Assembly: GCA_016124375.1 (NCBI GenBank)
Contig: WGNV01000011.1
Coordinates: 1-39,410 of the forward strand
Length of the DNA: 39,410 nucleotides
Origin: Tepidisphaera sp.
Lineage (GTDB): Bacteria; Planctomycetota; Phycisphaerae; Phycisphaerales; UBA1924
Direction: 5' to 3'
In this document: piece after piece, positions 1-7,699 of the stretch
How positions within the stretch are numbered: position 1 is the first letter of the stretch
Layout of the letters: every line of letters starts with the position of its first letter
Notes under the pieces: generated by a model
Told to the model about the DNA's origin: nothing
Seen by the model: only the letters and a program-made list of their open reading frames with translations
Databases searched by the model: none
Position numbers and translations under genes: made by a program

Positions 1-207
1 ACACAAAGAACGGCCGGCCGGGATCAGGCTCTGTGACGGCCGGGACGGCCGAGGCACACACGGATCACGCGGCCGGCGTCATCCCGCCCCATGGGGCGGG
101 ATGACGGGGGAAACATACAAGGCGCAGAGGCACAGAGAAGAACCCAGCAAAAAAAAGATGCGCCGAGGAAGAAGAGGAAGAGGAGACCGGAGGAGGATTT
201 TCAGACT
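1..207. other. Non-coding stretch at window start
   Basis: I see no convincing gene here. The stretch is rich in GGCC-type short palindromes (positions 11-56) and ends in a purine-rich tract (about 130-200). Open frames through it have no family resemblance and run through the repeat block that follows. It may be the far end of an intergenic region downstream of the cysteine dioxygenase gene, whose 3' end points this way. Confidence 0.5.
78..105. repeat. Perfect 13-bp inverted repeat (hairpin)
   Basis: The arm GTCATCCCGCCCC (78-90) is followed by AT and then its exact reverse complement (93-105). This could fold as a very stable stem on either strand. No T-run follows on either side, so it is not a classical intrinsic terminator. 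It resembles the palindromic intergenic repeats seen elsewhere in this window. Confidence 0.75.
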
Positions 208-370
208 TGAAGCCGCGTGCCTGGGCACTTCCTGGAACTTTGTCTCTCCGTCTCTTCCGAACTTCGGAACTCCGGAACTTCGGAACTCCGGAACTTCGTC
301 TCTTCCGAACTTCGTCTCTTCGGAACTTCGTCTCTCCGTCTCTCCGTCTCTCCGGAACTTCGTCTCTTCC
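208..370 (-). repeat. 3'-end-associated GAAGAGACGAAGTTCC repeat block, copy 1 (longest)
   Basis: Read on the minus strand, the block begins directly after the cysteine dioxygenase stop codon (TAG at 373-371) with GGGAAGAGACGAAGTTCC. It continues as an irregular array of GAGACGAA, GAGACGGA and GTTCCGAA words for about 140 nt, and closes with a non-repetitive module containing AGGCACGCGG. The same words in the same orientation relative to the upstream gene occur at 7474-7542, 19488-19553 and 33312-33370. It is not coding and lacks the repeat/spacer regularity of CRISPR. Confidence 0.85.
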
Positions 371-970
371 CTAGCAGGGAATCTCCCCGCCGCCCGGGCC
401 GCCGACTTCTTTCGTCGTCGCGTAACTCGCGCGGCATTCCTCCGGCACCGGGCAGGTGAAGTCGTACGTCGTCATCTGCCGGATCGGGGGCGAATAGATG
501 TGCAGGGTGATCAGATCCTGCCCGGGGGCCTGCATGTTCGCCACCTCGTGGATGTCCGCGTCGTTGGCGGCACACACATAGCCCGGGGGCATCTCGACGG
601 TGGTCGTCGGGCAGATGAGGCCGCTGGGCGTGTTGCGGAAGCGGATCTCCGTGCCGGTGCCCTCCACCACCCGGAAGGCGCACGACACACCCCGGTGATC
701 GTGGATCGGCGTGCGGTCGCCGCTGTGCCAGCACAGGGCGAGCAGCTCGTACCACTGGGTGGCGCGGATGGTGTTGCGCCGATAGCCCTTCTGCCCGAAG
801 ATGCAGGCCGGGGCGATGTCACCCCGGGCAACATCAAGCTTGGAAAGCAGCGACGCCAGCGCGTCGAGGTCGGCACGCGACGACAACTGGTCGAGGTAGG
901 CGATGAGCGGGGCCAGCCTCGGATACTCGCCCGGGCAGCGTGAGATTGGGTTGGGTGAAAGGGTGGTCAT
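371..970 (-). CDS. Cysteine dioxygenase family protein (cupin)
   Basis: This 199-residue protein resembles type I cysteine dioxygenases, mononuclear iron cupins that oxidise the cysteine thiol to cysteine sulfinate in the cytoplasm. The two iron-binding histidines of the first cupin motif are in PIHDHRG (H90, H92), and the third is H141 in DIHEVA. C97 just after the HxH motif and Y159 in LHIYSPP match the positions of the Cys-Tyr cofactor of eukaryotic enzymes, although a cross-link cannot be read from sequence. The start is the ATG of MTTLSPN; an upstream in-frame extension has no family resemblance. The gene runs in the same direction as the kinase, with a 121-bp gap. A related thiol dioxygenase substrate, such as mercaptopropionate, cannot be excluded. 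Confidence 0.85.
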   Translation of the reverse strand: MTTLSPNPISRCPGEYPRLAPLIAYLDQLSSRADLDALASLLSKLDVARGDIAPACIFGQKGYRRNTIRATQWYELLALCWHSGDRTPIHDHRGVSCAFRVVEGTGTEIRFRNTPSGLICPTTTVEMPPGYVCAANDADIHEVANMQAPGQDLITLHIYSPPIRQMTTYDFTCPVPEECRASYATTKEVGGPGGGEIPC

Positions 971-1091
971 GGCGTGGGCTCGCAGAGGCGACACATCATC
1001 GTATAGGAGAATCGGCCCCGAGGTAAGCCCAAAGTTTGTCCGGGGGGCGGGATTACCGTGCTCTCGGACCCGCTTCCCCCACCAGGCCGCC

Positions 1092-3941
1092 TCACGCCGG
1101 CAGGGTTCGGGCAAGAGGCGATGGGGCGTGCTGCCGGTCGACGGAAGCGATGTAGGCCCCCAAGCACGTGAACGCGGCGATCCCCACCACCGCCGACGTG
1201 CTCAGACCCCAGTACCACATGGATGTGCTGTCGGGCACGGGGAAGGCGATCAGGAGGTTGAACGTCACGCCGGCGATCACCGCCGCCAGCAGCCCGAGCC
1301 TGACCACCACGAACATCGCGATCGACACCACCAGCATGGACGTGAGCCAAAGGCTCCACCAGGGCCCGGCTCCGGGATAGGCGTATCGCGACAGCGTCCA
1401 GGCGACGACGGCGAGGGTCGCGTACAGCACCGTCGCGGCACGGCGGCCGGGCACCACCAGCCCCATCAGACCCAGCCCCAGCACGAACACCATGCCGACG
1501 CCGATCCAGTGCACCACGATCGCCAGCATCGCCCCCAGCGCGTGGGGCATGCTCAACAGGGCATCGACGCCCGCGAGCCGGTCGTACATCGGAATGGGCG
1601 GCGCCTGCCCCAGCCATCCGGGCGCAAGGCCCCCAAGTTGCATCACCAGCGTGCATGCCGCCCCGGCCCCGACCCCGGCCAGCACGCAGCGCCCCATCAT
1701 CGGATCGCGATACTTGCCCGCCAGAACCCGCGACCACGCCACCAGCGTCCGCGGCCACAGCCGCCTCACCACCGGCTCCAGCGCCAGATAGCCCACCCAC
1801 GCCACCACCCCGCGGCTGATCGCCACCTGCAGCACATCGCGGAACAGCGGCGCCTCCAGCGCCGGGCTCAGCGAGTGCCGCCTCAGCAGCAAGTCCGACA
1901 GAAACAGCAGCCCCGCCACCACCCCGGCCACCTTGTTCGCCCCCGCGATGTCCCCCTTGTGCTGGTGCATGTTGCGCCACGCCAGCAGCGCGCCCCCCAC
2001 CAGCACGATCACCTCCGCCAGGATGATCAGCGTGCGCCCCACATTCCCCTGCGGCGAGAGCGCGGGCGTCGCCCACGACGACGCCTCCGACAGCTTGGTC
2101 TCGATGATCCGGAACGTCACCACGTGGCTGCCCAATGTGCCGATCTCAACCCGGATCGGCTCGTCCTGGTTCTCGGGATACACCCCCAGCCACGCTCGGC
2201 GCTGCCCCACGTACATCGGCGGGATCCGCGTCGGGCTCACCTCGTTGAACTGGTCGATGTCCAGCCCCGCCGCCTTGAACATGTACACGTCGCACGGGGC
2301 CCGCCCGTTCACCGGCTCGGTCGGCAACGCCTCCGCCTTGGGCGTGAGCCACGAGCCCGCGCCGGGCGATTCGTTCACGTGGCTGGGCTCGGTCACCACC
2401 GCCAACTCCCGCAGGCGCCCCCTGGGGTCGAGCCGAACCGCCTCCATCCCCGCCACCGCGTGGGGCGGGTCCCACATCGTCACTTCCGCCTGCGGGTTCG
2501 AGGGCGTCAGGGGCAGCACCCCCTGCCGATACCAGTAGTCGATCGGCGCCGGGCGGTCTCGACGCACCCGGGCCCAGCGCTCCGGCGAATGGTCCTTGTC
2601 CGCAAACGTCCACAGCAGACGCTCGTAGATGTCAAAGTCGCTGGCCCGGTGCATCTCCTTGGTCTTGTACCCAAGATCGTTCAATATCGTCTGCGCCCGA
2701 TCATCCAGCGCGGCCAGGGGCTTCTCCAGCGGCACCTGCGGGATCAACGCCGCCCTTCGCATCAACAACGCCGCGGCCAGCAGCCCCAGCAGGATCAGCG
2801 TCAGGCTCACCCAGGTGGCCACGGGCGACATGCGGTGGCACGCCCCGCTCCTTGCCAGCAACTGGGGCGATGGAGTCTGGCCCGCGGCCATCGCGCGGGC
2901 GATCGGGTCGAGCCCGGGCAACGCCGCCAGCACCTGCGAGATCGACTCGGGCCTCTGCTCGGGATCCTCTTCGAGACAGCGCATCACCACTTCGTCGATC
3001 GCGGGATCGAGCTCGGGCACCAGCTCGATGGGGCGCACCTTGGGCTGCTTGTGCAGGTCGTACAACTCATCGAGCGTGCGCGGGGCGAAGACAGGCTTGC
3101 CCGTGAGAATCTGGTACACGATCAGCCCGAAGGCGTAGATCTCGCTCTTCACCGAGCAGGGCTTGGTGGCCAGCTGCTCGGGGGCCATGTACGCGGGCGT
3201 GCCGATCAGCGTGCCGTCGCCCCGCTTCACCTCCGTCGAGAGCGCCGCCAGGCCAAAGTCCACCAGCCGCGCCACGCCCTTGCCGTCGATCAGCACATTG
3301 GAGGGCTTGAGGTCGCGGTGCAAGACGTCCTGGTCGTGGGCGGCCTGCAGCGCCTCACCGATCTGGCGGGCGATCTCCAGCCCCTTGTCGGCGGGCAAAC
3401 GCCCGATCCGGCGCAGCAGCGTGCCGAGGTCTTCACCATCGATGTACTCCATCGTGATGAATCGCCGCCCGCCCAGGTCGCCCAGGTCGTGCACGCGGCA
3501 GACGTTGGGGTGGCTCACCCGCCGGGCGGTGCGAACTTCCGTCGCCAGCCGCTCGCGGCTCGCCGGGTCGTTGCTCAGCACATCGGCGATGAACTTGAGC
3601 GCCACCTCCTGCCCGAGCACCAGGTCCTCGGCCCGGAAGACCTCGCCCATTCCGCCGACCCCCAGGCGGCTGATGATGCGGTAGCGCCCGCCAAGCACCT
3701 GGCCCGAGGCGAACGCCGACTCGCGGAACTTCGCTTCCGCCGCGGCCGCCGCCCGATCCCGCCCCGACACTTCGCCAGCCGAGATGCGCTCCCCCGTCTG
3801 CGCCAGCCGAGGCGGGGCGCCGCTCTTGGCCAGCTCCAGGCTGTCTTCGCCCGAGACCTCCGTCACCCGACGCACCTGCTCGGGCAGCACGCCCGGGGGC
3901 TGCGGCGGCTTGGCCGGATTTTTGGAGTCCTCTGGCGCCAC
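1092..3941 (-). CDS. Serine/threonine protein kinase with C-terminal polytopic membrane domain
   Basis: A Hanks-type kinase domain occupies roughly residues 85-365 of the 949-residue form. It has a glycine loop LGVGGMGEV (93-101), the ATP-anchoring K116 in VALKF, the catalytic HRDLKPSN (208-215), DFG (228-230) and APE (253-255), so all catalytic residues are present. A hydrophobic segment near 370-392 probably spans the membrane. An external-looking segment of about 230 residues follows, then several further hydrophobic helices to the C-terminus. That tail is unlike the PASTA or TPR tails of better-known kinases, and I do not recognise it. A GTG at 3941 is chosen as the start; another in-frame GTG at 4010 would add 23 residues. 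Neither has a clear ribosome-binding site. The gene is divergent from flgF, but no functional link to motility is shown. Confidence 0.85.
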   Translation of the reverse strand: MAPEDSKNPAKPPQPPGVLPEQVRRVTEVSGEDSLELAKSGAPPRLAQTGERISAGEVSGRDRAAAAAEAKFRESAFASGQVLGGRYRIISRLGVGGMGEVFRAEDLVLGQEVALKFIADVLSNDPASRERLATEVRTARRVSHPNVCRVHDLGDLGGRRFITMEYIDGEDLGTLLRRIGRLPADKGLEIARQIGEALQAAHDQDVLHRDLKPSNVLIDGKGVARLVDFGLAALSTEVKRGDGTLIGTPAYMAPEQLATKPCSVKSEIYAFGLIVYQILTGKPVFAPRTLDELYDLHKQPKVRPIELVPELDPAIDEVVMRCLEEDPEQRPESISQVLAALPGLDPIARAMAAGQTPSPQLLARSGACHRMSPVATWVSLTLILLGLLAAALLMRRAALIPQVPLEKPLAALDDRAQTILNDLGYKTKEMHRASDFDIYERLLWTFADKDHSPERWARVRRDRPAPIDYWYRQGVLPLTPSNPQAEVTMWDPPHAVAGMEAVRLDPRGRLRELAVVTEPSHVNESPGAGSWLTPKAEALPTEPVNGRAPCDVYMFKAAGLDIDQFNEVSPTRIPPMYVGQRRAWLGVYPENQDEPIRVEIGTLGSHVVTFRIIETKLSEASSWATPALSPQGNVGRTLIILAEVIVLVGGALLAWRNMHQHKGDIAGANKVAGVVAGLLFLSDLLLRRHSLSPALEAPLFRDVLQVAISRGVVAWVGYLALEPVVRRLWPRTLVAWSRVLAGKYRDPMMGRCVLAGVGAGAACTLVMQLGGLAPGWLGQAPPIPMYDRLAGVDALLSMPHALGAMLAIVVHWIGVGMVFVLGLGLMGLVVPGRRAATVLYATLAVVAWTLSRYAYPGAGPWWSLWLTSMLVVSIAMFVVVRLGLLAAVIAGVTFNLLIAFPVPDSTSMWYWGLSTSAVVGIAAFTCLGAYIASVDRQHAPSPLARTLPA

Positions 3942-4003
3942 GCCTTCAGTGTCCCATGCCCCTCGATCCCAAACAAGGGGGCCGCCACCAATCCTGGCAA
4001 ACG

Positions 4004-4019
4004 TTGGCACGCCGGTTGT
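4004..4019 (+). promoter_or_regulatory. Sigma-54-type promoter for the flgF operon
   Basis: The sequence TTGGCAC-N5-TTGT places GG and GT exactly 10 nt apart. It matches the sigma-54 -24/-12 consensus TTGGCACG-N4-TTGC except for T in place of C at the last position. Transcription would begin near 4030, about 24 nt before the flgF start. Use of sigma-54 for rod and hook genes is known in several flagellated phyla. The site is predicted from sequence only. Confidence 0.7.
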
Positions 4020-4053
4020 GAAGTGGGTCGGTCAACCCCACGGAGCCCGCGGC

Positions 4054-4830
4054 GTGAACTACGGCCTGGAAATCTCTGCCTCCGGTCTCATGACCTCCCT
4101 CTACAAGCAGGATGTCCTGGCCAACAACCTCGCCAACGCCAACACCGCCGGCTTCAAGCCCGACTTTGCTTCCACCCGCCCCCGCCAGGCCGTCCGCCAG
4201 GAAGACAACCTGACCAGCACCCCCTCCAACGAACTGCTGGAAAAGCTCGGCGCCGGGGCCCTGCTCAATCCAAATCTTATCTCGTTGTCCCAAGGGCCTT
4301 TACGCCCGACCGGCAACCCCCTCGACGTCGCGATCCAGGGTGATGGCTTCCTCACGGTGCGCGACGACGCCGACAAGGCCAACCCCGTCAAACTGACCCG
4401 CGACGGACGCCTGGCCCGCAACGCCCGGGGCGAGCTGGTGCTGGCCTCCAGCGGGCTGCCGGTGCTCGATACCTCGGGCAACCCGATCGTCCTGCCCGAG
4501 GGGCCCGCCCCGACCATCTCCGGCGACGGCACCATCCGCCAGCGCGGGCAGCAGATCGCGCAGTTTCAGCTTGTCGCGGGCGGGGACCCATCAAGATTGC
4601 GCAAGGCCGGGGCCAGCCTCTTCGCCGCCCCGCCGGATGTGATCAGCAAGCCCGCGGCCCCCACCGGCACGCTGGTCCAGAACTCGTTCGAAGATTCCAG
4701 CGTCGACGAAGTCAAGACCCTGGTCGACCTGACGGCGGTCGCCCGGGCCATCGACAACCAGATCAATCTCATCCAGACCCACGACCGGCTTTTGGACCGG
4801 GCGATCAATGTCCTGGGCAAGGTGGTCTAA
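4054..4830 (+). CDS. flgF: Flagellar basal-body rod protein FlgF
   Basis: This 258-residue axial protein belongs to the FlgF/FlgG family and forms part of the proximal rod that crosses the periplasm. The N-terminal rod motif reads SLYKQDVLANNLANANTAGF (about residues 15-34), the central region has GNPLDVAIQGDGFL, and the C-terminal helix contains VDLTAVARAIDNQINLIQTH. FlgF rather than FlgG is chosen because it precedes a gene that matches FlgG better. The start is the GTG in GTG-AAC-TAC, with CACGGAGC upstream. The frame stays open further upstream, but that region lies across the divergent kinase gene and has no family resemblance. It is the first gene of the flagellar locus, 28 bp before flgG. 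Its codons favour C-ending forms, unlike flgA-flgI. Confidence 0.88.
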   Translation: MNYGLEISASGLMTSLYKQDVLANNLANANTAGFKPDFASTRPRQAVRQEDNLTSTPSNELLEKLGAGALLNPNLISLSQGPLRPTGNPLDVAIQGDGFLTVRDDADKANPVKLTRDGRLARNARGELVLASSGLPVLDTSGNPIVLPEGPAPTISGDGTIRQRGQQIAQFQLVAGGDPSRLRKAGASLFAAPPDVISKPAAPTGTLVQNSFEDSSVDEVKTLVDLTAVARAIDNQINLIQTHDRLLDRAINVLGKVV

Positions 4831-4858
4831 GCCCACCTGAAGGACGCACGGAGCAGGC

Positions 4859-5668
4859 ATGGCGATCAACGCGCTTCAATCCGCGGCTTCGGGACTCTCG
4901 GCCCTCAACGTCGCCCTCGACGTGAGCGCCAACAACCTGGCCAACGTCAACACCCCGGGCTTCAAAGGCTCACGGGTCAACTTCCAGGACCTGCTGTACG
5001 TCGAAAAGGCCCAGCCCGGCACCATCAACGCCAACCAAGACCAGCGCCCCATCGGGCTCTACGTCGGCCTGGGCGTCAAGGTCTCGGGCACCCAGCTCGA
5101 TTTCACCCCCGGCGCCCAGCAGTCCACCGGACGCCCGCTGGATGTGAGCATCAACGGCAACGGGTTCTTCCAGGTCTCGGTCGAAGACACCCTGGGCAGC
5201 GGCGGCCTGGCCTTCACCCGCGCGGGCAACTTCACCCGCAACAGCGACGGCGAACTGGTGCTCGCCAACGACCAGGGGCGGCGCTTGAGCCCCAGAATCC
5301 AGATCCCCGCCGAGGCGCAGACCATCAGCATCGGGGCCGATGGCCTGGTCTCGTACACCGTGGCCGGGCAGAGCGCTCCGGTGCAGCTCGACCGCATCCA
5401 GCTCGCGACGTTCATCAACCCCGCCGGGCTCAAGCAGGTGGGTGAGAACCTCTATGTGGAGACCGCCGCCTCGGGCCCGCCGATCACGGGCGACCCGGGA
5501 ACCGACTCGCGGGGAACCCTGCAGTCGGGTGAACTGGAGGCCTCGAACGTCGACCCCACCAAGGAACTGATCGAGCTCATCCGCACCCAGCGGGCCTTTG
5601 AGATGAACAGCCAGTCGATCCGGGCCGCCGACGAGACGCTCCGCAATGTCGCCCAGTTGATCCGCTGA
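4859..5668 (+). CDS. flgG: Flagellar distal rod protein FlgG
   Basis: FlgG, 269 residues, is close to the usual length of about 260. It forms the distal rod through the P and L rings. The N-terminus reads MAINALQSAASGL and then NNLANVNTPGFKG, the standard axial-protein signature. The centre has GRPLDVSINGNGFFQV, and the C-terminus has LIELIRTQRAFEMNSQSI, the conserved D0 helix. The upstream ribosome-binding site is CACGGAGC. A gap of 27 bp separates it from flgA, consistent with one transcript. Confidence 0.95.
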   Translation: MAINALQSAASGLSALNVALDVSANNLANVNTPGFKGSRVNFQDLLYVEKAQPGTINANQDQRPIGLYVGLGVKVSGTQLDFTPGAQQSTGRPLDVSINGNGFFQVSVEDTLGSGGLAFTRAGNFTRNSDGELVLANDQGRRLSPRIQIPAEAQTISIGADGLVSYTVAGQSAPVQLDRIQLATFINPAGLKQVGENLYVETAASGPPITGDPGTDSRGTLQSGELEASNVDPTKELIELIRTQRAFEMNSQSIRAADETLRNVAQLIR

Positions 5669-5695
5669 TGACCGGCTCCCCTTCGGAGACCCCGC

Positions 5696-6787
5696 ATGAA
5701 AGCCTCCATTCGGCCTGAACGGAACTTCTCGCCCCGGCGTTTGGGGTCGCTGCTGGTGCTGGGCGCGCTCGTGGCGTTCGCGCTGCTGTCGGCCCGGCAG
5801 GCACAGGGGCAGGATGATGTGGTGTCGCTGAAGGCGCGGGTGACGGTCGACGCGTCGCGCCCGCTGACGCTGGGCGATGTCGCGGAGATCAGCGGCGTCG
5901 AAGCGAGCAAAGCCGCGGGGGTCATTGTGACGCCCGATAAAATTTACGATGGTCTACGTCTGGATATGCCGGCGATCCGGCGGGCGCTGGAGCTCGACAA
6001 AAAGATAAACCTGGGACGGGTTCGCCTCACCGGGGCGGCGTGCGTGGTGCATATCGGCGCCGGGCAGCCGGCGGCGGGGACAGCCGTAAGCCAAAGCCAA
6101 GTGCCGGAAGTGGTTGCGCCGCCCGGAGCGGAGACGGTGCGCGACCGAATCGGGGCCCACCTGGCCAACTTGTTTGGGATTGATTCGGACGATCTGCGAT
6201 TGACGTTTGACGATTCGGATGCAGGGATCCTGAATCGTCCGACGGGTGGGTTGACGGTGGGGATCCAGCCGCAGGGATCGGGGGATCGGTTGCCGCTGAC
6301 GGTGAGGATGTATGACGGGGAGCGGCTGGTGGTTTCGGGGTCGTTGCGGGTGGGTGTGGAGATTCGGCGGCGGGTGCTGGTGGCGAGCCGCTCAATTGCG
6401 CGGGGCGAGGTGGTGAGCGAGGCGACGGCGACGACGGATTCGCAGTGGCTGGGGGCGAGCGCGGCGCCGGCGGACCCGGAGGAATCGATGGGGCAGGTGG
6501 TGCGAGCGCCGGTGCGGGCGGGGGAAGTGATCAACGCGCGGGACGTGGAAGCGCCGGTGGTGATCCGCAAGGGGGACCTGGTGGCGGTGGACTGCATCTG
6601 CGGGGGCGTGGTGGTGCGGGCGTCGCTGCGGGCGATTGAAGACGGGCGCGAGGGGGATGTGATCCAGCTTCGGCAGTTGACGGGCAAGACGATCATCCGG
6701 GCGCGGGTGACGCGGGCGGGCGAGGCGGTGATCAATGCGCCGAGCGGGCTGAGCGAGGCGGGGATTTCGCTGGGAGGTGGGCGATGA
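5696..6787 (+). CDS. flgA: Flagellar P-ring assembly chaperone FlgA
   Basis: FlgA is a periplasmic chaperone that helps FlgI assemble into the P ring. The 363-residue protein starts with a charged N-terminus and a hydrophobic stretch (about residues 17-33) ending near AQGQD, a plausible Sec signal. The C-terminal half carries the SAF/FlgA C-terminal domain: RRVLVASRSIARGEVV, MGQVVRAPVRAGEVINARDV and the closing segment RKGDLVAVDC with LRQLTGKTI. It is longer than E. coli FlgA (about 220 residues) because of an additional N-terminal domain. Its stop overlaps the flgH start (ATGA), suggesting translational coupling. From here to flgL the codons are strongly G-ending. Confidence 0.9.
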   Translation: MKASIRPERNFSPRRLGSLLVLGALVAFALLSARQAQGQDDVVSLKARVTVDASRPLTLGDVAEISGVEASKAAGVIVTPDKIYDGLRLDMPAIRRALELDKKINLGRVRLTGAACVVHIGAGQPAAGTAVSQSQVPEVVAPPGAETVRDRIGAHLANLFGIDSDDLRLTFDDSDAGILNRPTGGLTVGIQPQGSGDRLPLTVRMYDGERLVVSGSLRVGVEIRRRVLVASRSIARGEVVSEATATTDSQWLGASAAPADPEESMGQVVRAPVRAGEVINARDVEAPVVIRKGDLVAVDCICGGVVVRASLRAIEDGREGDVIQLRQLTGKTIIRARVTRAGEAVINAPSGLSEAGISLGGGR

Positions 6788-7473
6788 AGGGATGGATGAT
6801 GCTGGCGTGCGTGCTGGGATGGGCGGGGGGAGCGATGGGGCAGACGCTGATGAGCCGTCCGCCCGAGCCGCCCCCGGAGGCATCGCGCGATGGGGAGCAG
6901 GAGGTGTCGGCGGAGATGCGGGCGATGAGCCTGACGCTGGTGGAGACGCCCAAGCCCAAGACGTTTGCGGTGCATGACCTGGTGACGATCGTGATTTCGG
7001 AGAACAGCAAGCAGACGAGCAACCAGGTGCTGGACACGAAGAAGGACACGACGCTGCAGGGAAACATCAACAAGTTCCCGGACATCGCGAAGTTCTTCAC
7101 GGACGGGCAGGTGCAGAACACGAACACGTCGCCGGTGGTGGGCGTGGACGTGACGAGCAAGGACAATGTGAAGGGGGACGGGAAGTACAGCCGCGATGAC
7201 ACGTTTACGGATCGGATCACGGCGGAGATCATCGACGTGAAGCCGAACGGGCGGCTGACGCTGGAGGCGAGGCGGACGGTGCAGAAGGATGAGGAGATCC
7301 AGACGCTGGTGCTGAGCGGGGACTGCCGGCGTGAGGACGTGACCAACGCGAACACGGTGCTGTCGACGCAGTTGATGGGCCTGACGCTGCTGGTGCACAA
7401 CGAGGGGAACGTGAAGGACACGGCCAGCAAGGGGTGGATCACGCAGGTGCTGGAGGCGGTGTTCAACTTCTAG
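6784..7473 (+). CDS. flgH: Flagellar L-ring protein FlgH
   Basis: FlgH forms the outer-membrane L ring around the rod. The 229-residue protein has the conserved core: VHDLVTIVISENSKQTS, then the GDGKYSRDDTFTDRITAEI region, and VKPNGRLTLEARRTV. The C-terminal part has VLSTQLMGLTLLVHNEGNV followed by GWITQVLEAVFNF. FlgH is usually a lipoprotein. Here the signal-like segment ends in GAMGQT with no lipobox cysteine at a usable position; C9 comes too early in the hydrophobic stretch. Anchoring may therefore differ, or the annotated start may be slightly wrong. The start overlaps flgA by 4 nt. A repeat block begins directly after the stop codon. Confidence 0.93.
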   Translation: MKGWMMLACVLGWAGGAMGQTLMSRPPEPPPEASRDGEQEVSAEMRAMSLTLVETPKPKTFAVHDLVTIVISENSKQTSNQVLDTKKDTTLQGNINKFPDIAKFFTDGQVQNTNTSPVVGVDVTSKDNVKGDGKYSRDDTFTDRITAEIIDVKPNGRLTLEARRTVQKDEEIQTLVLSGDCRREDVTNANTVLSTQLMGLTLLVHNEGNVKDTASKGWITQVLEAVFNF

Positions 7474-7542
7474 GGAAGAGACGGAGTTCCGAAGAGACGA
7501 AGAGACGAAGTTCATAAGAGACTGGGGCGAGGCGTTGGCGGC
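7474..7542 (+). repeat. 3'-end-associated GAAGAGACGAAGTTCC repeat block, copy 2
   Basis: Immediately after the flgH TAG the DNA reads GGAAGAGACGGAGTTCC, then several GAAGAGAC words and a closing module with GCGAGGCGTTGGCGG. Orientation relative to the upstream gene matches the other copies. Together with the following sequence it separates flgH from flgI by more than 200 bp inside an otherwise tight operon. Confidence 0.85.
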
Positions 7543-7699
7543 GTGAGGGTGGGTTCGCTGCCGACGTTGCGGCTTGGCCGCCGTTTTTTCAGTTGGCGTC
7601 GCGCATTCCGGGCTTGACGGGATTGGCACGGCGTTCGCGAGGGGTTTCACCGACGGCCGGCGGAGCCGAGCGTGCTCACCGGCGCGGGAGATGCCCCCC

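Noticed and set aside
208..370. Possible CRISPR array (short direct repeats in series)
   Set aside because: Repeat words are 8-16 nt, irregularly spaced and overlap each other; there are no unique spacers of constant length and no cas genes.
3784..4053. N-terminal extension of flgF to an upstream ATG
   Set aside because: The extension lies over the divergent kinase gene and the sigma-54 promoter and lacks axial-protein features. The family N-terminus begins at the GTG 4054.
903..4343. Very long plus-strand open frame opposite the kinase gene
   Set aside because: Its translation is rich in His, Pro, Gln and Arg and has no family pattern. It is the antisense shadow of a GC-rich kinase gene and also overlaps flgF in another frame.
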